In this document: piece by piece, positions 1 to 5,158 of the stretch
Position numbering within the stretch: the stretch's first letter is position 1
Layout of the letters: the number at the start of each line of letters is the position of its first letter
Source: Pseudomonadota bacterium
GTDB taxonomy: Bacteria; Pseudomonadota; Gammaproteobacteria; Steroidobacterales; Steroidobacteraceae
Assembly (NCBI GenBank): GCA_021815905.1
Contig: JAKAZP010000148.1
Coordinates: forward strand, 1-6,658
Reading direction: 5' to 3'
DNA length: 6,658 nt
The notes under the pieces: model-generated
Seen by the model: only the letters and a program-made list of their open reading frames with translations
Database searches by the model: none
What the model was told of the DNA's origin: nothing
Position numbers and translations under genes: made by a program

Positions 1-1
1 C

Positions 2-121
2 GCGCAGCGGCTGCTCGGGCGCGCCCATCAGGGGGAATGGTTCGATATCGGCTCCCTCGAGCGCCTGGCCTGGCTCGACGCCCACGTTCGCGGCAGGGCC
101 GGGAAACAGGCCGGGAAATAG
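2..121 (+). CDS. Sugar-1-phosphate nucleotidyltransferase, C-terminal end (MurU-like, partial)
   Basis: Only the last 39 codons are present; the gene begins left of the window and ends at TAG 119-121. The peptide contains [19 protein letters not shown], which matches the C-terminal signature of the NTP_transferase (GT-A fold) family, usually G-x-W-x-D-[IV]-G-T-P-E-R-L followed by a short helix. In gammaproteobacteria the common member with this ending is N-acetylmuramate-1-phosphate uridylyltransferase (MurU), which makes UDP-MurNAc in cell-wall recycling. Mannose- or glucose-1-phosphate nucleotidyltransferases end similarly, so the substrate cannot be fixed from this fragment. The last residues (RAGKQAGK) are encoded by a 12-bp tandem repeat, and the stop codon itself lies in a repeat copy. 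The family call rests on the motif; the MurU assignment is inference. Confidence 0.6.
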   Translation, partial: AQRLLGRAHQGEWFDIGSLERLAWLDAHVRGRAGKQAGK

Positions 122-140
122 GCCGGGAAATAGGCCGGAA
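97..140 (+). repeat. 12-bp tandem repeat, about 3.7 copies
   Basis: Three full units of GGCCGGGAAAYA lie head to tail at 97-108, 109-120 and 121-132, followed by a partial copy GGCCGGAA at 133-140. The first copy reads ACA and the next two ATA at the end. The unit is a multiple of three, so it keeps the frame: it encodes AGKQ in the upstream gene, and the C-to-T difference turns CAG into TAG, giving in-frame stops at 119-121 and 131-133. It fills most of the space between the upstream gene and lipA and reaches into the likely -35 region of lipA. Confidence 0.85.
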
Positions 141-153
141 CCCCGCCGGGCAT

Positions 154-159
154 TACAAT
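154..159 (+). promoter_or_regulatory. Probable -10 box of the lipA promoter (TACAAT)
   Basis: TACAAT differs from the sigma-70 consensus TATAAT at one position and stands out as AT-rich in very GC-rich DNA. It ends six bases before the lipA ATG at 166, so the expected transcription start falls at or next to the A of that ATG. The 17-bp spacing puts the -35 hexamer at 131-136 (TAGGCC), a weak match of three of six bases. No Shine-Dalgarno sequence is visible between the -10 box and the ATG, which fits a leaderless mRNA. This is inferred from sequence only. Confidence 0.55.
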
Positions 160-165
160 GCGCCC

Positions 166-1221
166 ATGTCGCGCCTGAAGGACATCCCGGTCACGACCGA
201 GCCGGCCCCGCCCCGAAGCGGCGAGAAATACCAAACGCCGCAAGGGTTTACGGCGATCCGGGACGGCATCAAGGCCTCCGCCGGGAGCCCGGGCGGTCCC
301 GGGGCGCGGGCCGGCCTCGCCGGAAAGCCCCCCTGGCTCCGGGCCCGGGCGCCGACGGGCGCCGGGTTCCGCGAGGTGAAGACGCTGGTGAAGGCGCACC
401 GCCTCGCCACGGTGTGCGAGGAGGCCAAGTGCCCGAACATCGGCGAGTGCTGGAACGCCGGCACCGCCACCCTCATGCTCATGGGGGCGGTCTGCACGCG
501 CGCCTGTCGCTTCTGCGCCGTCGACACCGGCAATCCCCGCGGGTGGCTCGATCCGCAGGAGCCTGCGAACGCGGCCCGGACGGTCGAGCTGATGCGCCTC
601 AAGTACGTGGTGCTGACCTCGGTCGACCGCGACGATCTGCCCGACGGCGGGGCGGCCCATTACGCCGCCTGCATCGCCGCCATCAAGCGCCGCAGTCCGC
701 ACACCGCGGTCGAGGCGCTGACGCCCGATTTCCGGGGAAAGCTCGAGGACGTCGCGACCGTGGTCGACTCCGGACTCGAGGTATTCGCTCAGAACATCGA
801 GACCGTGCGCCGCCTGACCCATCCGGTGAGAGATCCGCGGGCCGGTTATGAGCAGACGCTGCGCGTGCTCGAGCATGCGAAGCGCCACCGGCCTTCGGTG
901 CTCACCAAGAGCAGCCTGATGCTCGGACTCGGCGAGAGCGAGGAGGAGATCGATCAGACGCTCCTCGATCTGCGCGCCGCGGGCGTCGATATCGCGACGC
1001 TCGGGCAGTACCTGCGGCCGACCGTGCATCATCTGCCGGTGGAGCGCTACGTGACACCGGCGCAGTTCGATCGTTACCGCGCGCGCGCGCTCGAGCTCGG
1101 CTTCCTCGAGTGTGTCTCCGGACCGCTGGTGCGCTCGAGCTATCGGGCGGAGCAGGCCCTCGATCGCAACAACGCGGGTCTCGACAACGGCCGGCTGCTC
1201 GCCGGGAAGTCCGCGCGGTGA
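166..1221 (+). CDS. lipA: Lipoyl synthase LipA (radical SAM)
   Basis: A 351-residue protein. LipA inserts two sulfur atoms at C6 and C8 of octanoyl groups attached to lipoyl domains of 2-oxoacid dehydrogenases and GcvH. Both [4Fe-4S] clusters are supported: the LipA-specific auxiliary cluster motif C84-x4-C89-x5-C95 and the radical-SAM motif C110-x3-C114-x2-C117. The conserved R323-S-S325-Y near the C-terminus supplies the serine ligand of the auxiliary cluster. [14 protein letters not shown] and GLGESEEEI are also typical. I chose ATG 166 because the frame further upstream runs through the tandem repeat and the neighbouring gene. The N-terminal ~70 residues are unlike the E. coli protein and include a Gly/Ala/Pro-rich stretch at about 39-53. 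After the SAM motif it reads [12 protein letters not shown] where E. coli has DVAHGRP. The stop codon overlaps the proposed GTG start of lipB. Confidence 0.96.
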   Translation: MSRLKDIPVTTEPAPPRSGEKYQTPQGFTAIRDGIKASAGSPGGPGARAGLAGKPPWLRARAPTGAGFREVKTLVKAHRLATVCEEAKCPNIGECWNAGTATLMLMGAVCTRACRFCAVDTGNPRGWLDPQEPANAARTVELMRLKYVVLTSVDRDDLPDGGAAHYAACIAAIKRRSPHTAVEALTPDFRGKLEDVATVVDSGLEVFAQNIETVRRLTHPVRDPRAGYEQTLRVLEHAKRHRPSVLTKSSLMLGLGESEEEIDQTLLDLRAAGVDIATLGQYLRPTVHHLPVERYVTPAQFDRYRARALELGFLECVSGPLVRSSYRAEQALDRNNAGLDNGRLLAGKSAR

Positions 1222-1943
1222 GCATGGGGGAGAGCGCGGCGCCGGAGCCGCGCCGCGGCCCCATGCCCGATGGCGATTCGCGCGGCGCGCCTCCCGCGGC
1301 GCTGACGCTGCGCCGCCTGGGAACCGTCGACTACGAGCCCACCTGGCGCGCGATGCAGCGCTTCACCGACGCGCGCGATCCGGCGACCCCGGATGAGATC
1401 TGGTTTCTCGAGCACCCGCCGGTATTCACGCTCGGCATGAACGCCGATCCGGCGCACGTGCTCGCGCCGGAGGGGATTCCCGTCGTGCGCATCGACCGCG
1501 GCGGCCAGGTGACCTACCACGGGCCGGGCCAGCTCGTGGTGTATCCGCTCATCGACCTGCGCCGCGCCGGGCTCGGCATCCGCGACTTCGTGACCGCGCT
1601 CGAGCGCGGCGTGATCGACTACGCCGCCGAGCTCGGCGTCGCCGCCGAGGGCCGGCGCAGCGCCCCGGGTGTGTACGTCGAGGGCAGAAAGCTCGCGAGC
1701 GTCGGAATCCGGGTCCGTCGCGGCGCGACCTATCACGGTATCGCTCTGAACGTGAGCGTCGATCTCGAGCCTTTCGGCAGGATCAACCCCTGCGGTTACG
1801 CCGGGCTCGAGATGACGAGGCTCGCCGACCTCGCGGCCGTCCGCACCGTGGGGGCGGCGCAGCGCGGTCTGGAGCCGCACCTGCTCCGCGCGCTCGGATT
1901 CGGCGCCGCTACAACAGCATCAGCACACCCTCGCAGGCCTTGA
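1218..1943 (+). CDS. lipB: Octanoyl-[ACP]:protein N-octanoyltransferase LipB
   Basis: LipB transfers octanoate from octanoyl-ACP to the lysine of lipoyl domains, producing the substrate of LipA. Numbered from GTG 1218 (241 residues), the substrate-binding motif [14 protein letters not shown] is at 94-107, the catalytic lysine K158 is in GRKLASVGI and the acyl-accepting cysteine C192 is in NPCGYAG. The 34-residue spacing of Lys and Cys matches E. coli LipB (K135/C169). The start is uncertain. GTG 1218 overlaps the lipA stop as GTGA, the same junction seen at dat/ybeD and mltB/rlpA; ATG 1224 and ATG 1263 are in-frame alternatives. The recognisable fold begins near residue 29, so these choices alter only a low-complexity N-terminus. 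The last 11 or so codons run antisense over the end of ybeD and encode a tail ([11 protein letters not shown]) that does not look like family sequence. Confidence 0.95.
   Translation: MSMGESAAPEPRRGPMPDGDSRGAPPAALTLRRLGTVDYEPTWRAMQRFTDARDPATPDEIWFLEHPPVFTLGMNADPAHVLAPEGIPVVRIDRGGQVTYHGPGQLVVYPLIDLRRAGLGIRDFVTALERGVIDYAAELGVAAEGRRSAPGVYVEGRKLASVGIRVRRGATYHGIALNVSVDLEPFGRINPCGYAGLEMTRLADLAAVRTVGAAQRGLEPHLLRALGFGAATTASAHPRRP
1909..1943. other. Convergent coding overlap of lipB and ybeD 3' ends
   Basis: The plus-strand lipB stop is TGA 1941-1943 and the minus-strand ybeD stop is CTA (TAG) 1909-1911, so 35 bp encode protein on both strands. On the minus strand the segment encodes the conserved YbeD ending (CEGVLMLL); on the plus strand it encodes the unusual LipB tail. 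I see no GC-rich hairpin with a T tract here, and no room for an ordinary intrinsic terminator between the two convergent units. Confidence 0.85.
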
Positions 1944-2169
1944 GGTCCGCGGTGAGCGCGACGACCTGCTCGCGCGTCTGCGCGCGGATGGTGTACGAGA
2001 TGGACAGGAAGTTGCCGTTCTCGCTCAGGCGCTCGCTGAGGCCGTCGGGCGCCGAGAGCGGCGCGTGCCGCAGCACGACCGCGTGCACGCGCGCGCGAAA
2101 CTCATCCGAGGGCCGGCCGATCACCTTGATGGGATAGTCCGTCGGAAATTCCAGCAGCGGCCCGCTCAC
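1909..2169 (-). CDS. ybeD: DUF493 / YbeD family small protein
   Basis: An 86-residue protein, close to E. coli YbeD (87 residues). Recognisable features are LLEFPTDYPIKVIGR near the N-terminus, VVLRHAP in the middle, the S-x-NGNFLSISYTI strand pattern, and a hydrophobic end (EGVLMLL). The family has a small ferredoxin-like alpha/beta fold resembling ACT-type regulatory domains. Its function is unproven, although it is persistently found next to lipB and dacA. The start is GTG 2169, whose GTGA overlaps the dat stop by 4 bp; GAGGA lies 9 bases upstream as a plausible ribosome-binding site. It is the last gene of the minus-strand cluster and its 3' end overlaps lipB. Confidence 0.9.
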   Translation of the reverse strand: MSGPLLEFPTDYPIKVIGRPSDEFRARVHAVVLRHAPLSAPDGLSERLSENGNFLSISYTIRAQTREQVVALTADLKACEGVLMLL

Positions 2170-3038
2170 CAGGGCGCATCCTCGAGCTCCCGCTTCCAGC
2201 GCTGGAACTCGTCGTACATCCGCCTCCAGAGCGGTCCGGGGCGGCCCGCGCCCACCGGCCGGCCGTCGAGCCGCGTGACCGGCTGCACCTCGCGGGTGGC
2301 CGAGGACAGCCAGACCTCATCGGCCGCGCGCAGCTCCCGCTCGCTGACCGGGGAGGCATGGCAGGGGATGCCGAGACGCGCGGCGAGCTCCTCGACGGCG
2401 CCCCGGGTGGTTCCGGGGAGGATCCGCTGCGAGTTCGGCGGTGCCCGCAGCTCCCCGCCGGTGACGATGTAGACGGTCGAAGAGGAGGCTTCCGTGAGCT
2501 GGCCATCGCGCAGCAGGAGGGTCTCCGCCGCCTCCGCATCCACCGAGAGCTGACGCAGCAGGACGTTGGCGAGCAGGGCGACGGACTTGATGTCGCACCG
2601 CGCCCAGCGCGTGTCCGGCGCCGTCACGCAGGCCAGGCCCTCGCGCAGTACCTCCGGGGAGGGGACGGGCAGCGGGGCGCAGAAGGCGAACACGGTGCGC
2701 GCAACGGCCGGCAGCGGCGCGTGATTTCTGCCGTACTCGGCCCCGCGCGTGACCTGCCAGTAAATGTACTGATCGCCGCCGCCATTGCGCGTGATGAGGC
2801 TCGAGAAGATCTCGCGCCACTCCCCCGGGGAGCGGGGGTCCTCCATGCGGATGGCTTCGAGGCTGCGCGCGAGCCGGGCGCGATGCGCCTCGAGCCGGAA
2901 GGGCCGCCCGCCGTAGACCGGCATGACCTCGTAGACGCCGTCGCCGTAGAGGAATCCGCGATCGAGCGGGGAGATCCTCGCCTCGCGCAGTGGGAGGTAC
3001 TCGCCGTTCAGGTAGCAGATGGGAAGGGGCTCGCCCAC
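2166..3038 (-). CDS. dat: D-amino acid aminotransferase (PLP fold type IV)
   Basis: A 290-residue class-IV aminotransferase. It interconverts D-amino acids and 2-oxo acids, typically D-Ala plus 2-oxoglutarate with pyruvate plus D-Glu. The likely PLP lysine is K151 in RWARCDIKSVALLANVL, very close to the Bacillus D-amino acid aminotransferase motif RWLRCDIKSLNLLGAVL. Others are RGFLYGDGVYEVMPVYGGRPF (27-47), YWQVTRG (93-99), the carboxylate-binding R104-N-H106 pair, E183 in LTEASSS, and ILPGTTR (206-212) for cofactor phosphate. The R-x-H pair and RCDIKS favour a D-amino acid enzyme over branched-chain aminotransferase or 4-amino-4-deoxychorismate lyase, but class-IV specificity is hard to fix by eye. 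The start is GTG 3038, ten bases after dacA. Confidence 0.88.
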   Translation of the reverse strand: MGEPLPICYLNGEYLPLREARISPLDRGFLYGDGVYEVMPVYGGRPFRLEAHRARLARSLEAIRMEDPRSPGEWREIFSSLITRNGGGDQYIYWQVTRGAEYGRNHAPLPAVARTVFAFCAPLPVPSPEVLREGLACVTAPDTRWARCDIKSVALLANVLLRQLSVDAEAAETLLLRDGQLTEASSSTVYIVTGGELRAPPNSQRILPGTTRGAVEELAARLGIPCHASPVSERELRAADEVWLSSATREVQPVTRLDGRPVGAGRPGPLWRRMYDEFQRWKRELEDAPW

Positions 3039-3045
3039 TTTGGGA

Positions 3046-3050
3046 TCCTT
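3046..3050 (-). promoter_or_regulatory. Ribosome-binding site for dat overlapping the dacA stop codon
   Basis: On the minus strand TAAGGAT carries the dacA stop (TAA, 3051-3049) and a Shine-Dalgarno core AAGGA (3050-3046) seven bases before the dat GTG at 3038. This supports the GTG start and suggests that ribosomes finishing dacA help initiation at dat. Confidence 0.7.
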
Positions 3051-4245
3051 ACCAGCGCCTGAGCCAGAGCTTCAAGCCGTCGGTCGAGCGCGTGAGGAAG
3101 CCGCCCTCGGGTACGGGCCCGAGCGTGATGAGCGGCCTGCGGTCGATCACCTGCGCGCCATCGGTCACCGTGAGCTCCCCGACCACCTGTCCGGCGGCGA
3201 TCGGCGCGATGAGGGGGGGATTCGTGACTCGCGCCGTGGTCTTCAGGCTCCCCGCTCCTCCGCGCGGCACCGTCACATACAGGTCGGACGCGGTGCCGAT
3301 CGGCGCGTACTCGATGCTCGATTCGTAGACCCGGGGCCGCAACACCGGCTGGCGCGCCACCGCGACCTTCTCGGTCTGGAAGAAGTTGTAGCCGTAGTTG
3401 AGCAGCGCCTCGCTGTCGGAAAGGCGGTTGTCCCAGCTCGGCGCACCGAGCACCACCGAGACGAGGCGCATGCCGTGGCGCAGGGCCGAGGCGATGAGGC
3501 AGTACCCCGCCGCGTCCGTGTGTCCGGTCTTCAGGCCGTCCACCGACGGATCGGTCCAGAGGAGCGTCACGCGATTGCGCTGCGTGATGTGATCCCAGGT
3601 GAATTTCCTGATCTTGAAGATGAAGTAGTACTGCGGGAAGTCCCGGATCAGCGCGGCGGTGAGGGTGGCGAGGTCGCGCGCGGTCGTGTAGTGATCGGGT
3701 TGCGGCAGTCCGTCGACGTCCATGTAGTGGGTCGACGCAAGTCCGAGCCGCTGCGCGTAGGTGTTCATCATCTGCACGAACCCGGCCCGGGTGCCGCCCA
3801 CCTTCTGAGCGAGCGCCACGGTCGCGTCGTTCCCCGACTCGACGATCATTCCCTTCAGCAGATCGATCACCGGCACCTGGCTACCGACATTGACGAACAT
3901 GCGCGACCCGCCGGTCCGCCACGCCGCCTTGCTGATGGTCACCGGCTCATCGAGCGTGAGCCGTCCGGCCTTGAGGGCCGAGAACACGATATAGGCGGTC
4001 ATCAGCTTCGTGAGGCTCGCCATCGGCAACCGCTCATCGGCGTTGCGCGAGGCCAGCACGCGGCCGGTGTCGTAGTCGACGAGGATGTAGGCTCCGGCCT
4101 TGAGCGTCGGCGGCGGCGGCACCGGAAACGCATGGCCCTGGGCGCTCGCGGCGGCCGGCGCGGCGGATGTCGCTGCGTGCGCCGGGACGGCAAGCAGCGC
4201 GAGGGCGGAGGTGGCGAGGAAGGCGGCGGCTTTCGGGCGGGACAT
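3049..4245 (-). CDS. dacA: D-alanyl-D-alanine carboxypeptidase (PBP5/6 type)
   Basis: A 398-residue low-molecular-weight penicillin-binding protein that removes the terminal D-Ala of stem peptides in the periplasm and so limits cross-linking. A signal peptide (positive MSRPK, hydrophobic 7-20, cleavage after AHA at about 24) is followed by an Ala/Pro-rich linker and the S11 peptidase domain. The three active-site motifs are intact: S77-L-T-K80, S137-G-N139 and K239-T-G241. The PBP5 C-terminal beta domain follows at about 291-381, then a C-terminal stretch ending LKLWLRRW that probably forms the amphipathic membrane anchor. E. coli DacA has 403 residues. I chose ATG 4245 because it sits 9 bases after AGAGGA and begins a proper signal peptide. 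An in-frame ATG at 4338 would add 31 residues ahead of the signal and has no ribosome-binding site. Family members dacA and dacC cannot be told apart here. Confidence 0.94.
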   Translation of the reverse strand: MSRPKAAAFLATSALALLAVPAHAATSAAPAAASAQGHAFPVPPPPTLKAGAYILVDYDTGRVLASRNADERLPMASLTKLMTAYIVFSALKAGRLTLDEPVTISKAAWRTGGSRMFVNVGSQVPVIDLLKGMIVESGNDATVALAQKVGGTRAGFVQMMNTYAQRLGLASTHYMDVDGLPQPDHYTTARDLATLTAALIRDFPQYYFIFKIRKFTWDHITQRNRVTLLWTDPSVDGLKTGHTDAAGYCLIASALRHGMRLVSVVLGAPSWDNRLSDSEALLNYGYNFFQTEKVAVARQPVLRPRVYESSIEYAPIGTASDLYVTVPRGGAGSLKTTARVTNPPLIAPIAAGQVVGELTVTDGAQVIDRRPLITLGPVPEGGFLTRSTDGLKLWLRRW

Positions 4246-4254
4246 CCTGGAAGT

Positions 4255-4260
4255 TCCTCT
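4255..4260 (-). promoter_or_regulatory. Ribosome-binding site for dacA (AGAGGA)
   Basis: AGAGGA on the minus strand lies 9 bases before ATG 4245. It decides between this start and the in-frame ATG at 4338. The rest of the 97-bp rlpA-dacA gap (4246-4342) holds a short direct repeat GATCGT-CA-GATCGT (4285-4298). It contains no convincing promoter or terminator. Confidence 0.65.
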
Positions 4261-4342
4261 TCGGGTGACTGGGGCGCGGGCGTCGATCGTCAGATCGTAC
4301 AGGGCAGCGCGAGTTCGATGGCCGTCGGGTACGCTCATGCCG

Positions 4343-5158
4343 TCAGGGGGCGACCAGACGCGCGCCGCGAAAGCCGAGCGCGTCGAGCCGGCTCACCAGC
4401 GCGTCATATTCCGGCACGCCGCTCACCGGGATGCGTACCCGATAGAGCCGCGCCACGAACGGCGGACCGAGAATGAACGCGCCGGCGAGTCCCGCCCCGT
4501 GCAGCCGCGCGAGCGCACGCTGCGCATCGCCTCTCAGCGCGAATGCGCCGACCTGGACGTAGAGCGCCGGCGGCGGCCTTTCCGCGACGCGCGTGAGCAC
4601 GTCCGGGTTCTCCGGCGTGATCGCGCGCACCTCGACGAACGCCGTGCCGCTCGCAAGCATGCCGAGCTTCGCGGCCGCGGCGTAGGAGAGGTCGATCAGC
4701 CGGTGAGCGACGAACGGCCCCCGATCGTCGACCTTCACGATCACGCTGCGGCCGTTGCCGAGATCCGTGACGCGCACGAAGGTCGGCAGCGGCAGCGTCT
4801 TGTGGGCGGCGGTCATGGCGTACATGTCGTAGCGATCACCGTCGGCGGTGCGCAGGCCGTCGAAGGTCGGTCCGTACCACGAGGCGATACCGCGGGCGAC
4901 GTACCCGTCGGCCGTGCCGAGGACGCGGTACGTGCGCCCGTCGACGGTGTAGGAGGGCGGGTTGCCGAACGCGGAGCGCGGCTCGTAGCGGGGCACCGCG
5001 TTCGGAATCGAGCCGATGTCCGGCGGCGGCGGCGGCAGCGCGAATCGCGGCGCGCTCTCGCGGTGGCGCACGCTCGCGCAGCCGGCGAGCAGCGCCGCGA
5101 GCGACAGCGTGCCGAGCAGCCCGAGGCGCGCGGGGTTCCCCACCGCGGCGGATCTCAC
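4343..5158 (-). CDS. rlpA: Septal-ring lipoprotein RlpA, lytic transglycosylase-like, with SPOR domain
   Basis: A 271-residue lipoprotein. The signal peptide ends in the lipobox LLAGC (C27) with Ala at +2, which predicts sorting to the outer membrane. A Pro-rich linker (about 40-60) leads to the double-psi beta-barrel domain (about 85-180; GIASWYG, DMYAMTAAHKTLP, VKVDDRGPF, LIDLSYAAAAKLGM). A C-terminal SPOR domain (about 198-271, YVQVGAFALRGDAQRA) should bind denuded glycan at division sites. In Pseudomonas aeruginosa, RlpA is a lytic transglycosylase of denuded glycan. By spacing, the residues I recall as important there (E120, H131, D157) correspond to D108, H119 and D145, so the Glu is replaced by Asp. 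The start is GTG 5158, overlapping the mltB stop as GTGA. A 97-bp gap precedes dacA. Confidence 0.93.
   Translation of the reverse strand: MRSAAVGNPARLGLLGTLSLAALLAGCASVRHRESAPRFALPPPPPDIGSIPNAVPRYEPRSAFGNPPSYTVDGRTYRVLGTADGYVARGIASWYGPTFDGLRTADGDRYDMYAMTAAHKTLPLPTFVRVTDLGNGRSVIVKVDDRGPFVAHRLIDLSYAAAAKLGMLASGTAFVEVRAITPENPDVLTRVAERPPPALYVQVGAFALRGDAQRALARLHGAGLAGAFILGPPFVARLYRVRIPVSGVPEYDALVSRLDALGFRGARLVAP

Noticed and set aside
37..165. Upstream extension of lipA to ATG 37.
   Set aside because: It would overlap the nucleotidyltransferase and encode a repetitive [10 protein letters not shown] stretch from the tandem repeat. ATG 166 lies right after a -10-like box and gives a normal LipA length.
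1078..1090. Alternating CG run of 13 bases in lipA, a possible Z-DNA or slippage site.
   Set aside because: It encodes Arg-Ala-Arg-Ala in a conserved helix. Such runs are common in GC-rich coding DNA.
1890..1960. Search for an intrinsic terminator between the convergent lipB and ybeD.
   Set aside because: There is only a short CGGCGCCG palindrome and no T or A tract on either strand. The coding regions overlap, so nothing could be called.
4294..4322. Possible promoter for dacA on the minus strand (TACGAT as -10).
   Set aside because: The -10 matches four of six bases and no -35 element is found at 15-18 bp spacing (GCCATC at 17), so it is not above background.
4246..4338. Extension of dacA to ATG 4338.
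   Set aside because: It has no ribosome-binding site and would put 31 non-hydrophobic residues ahead of a typical signal peptide. ATG 4245 has AGAGGA at a suitable distance.
3019..4476. A very long open frame (485 codons) antisense to dacA and the end of rlpA.
   Set aside because: It is longer than dacA but its translation is Arg/Gly/His-rich with no recognisable domain. The opposite strand encodes a complete PBP5 with all motifs. Long antisense frames are expected in DNA this GC-rich.
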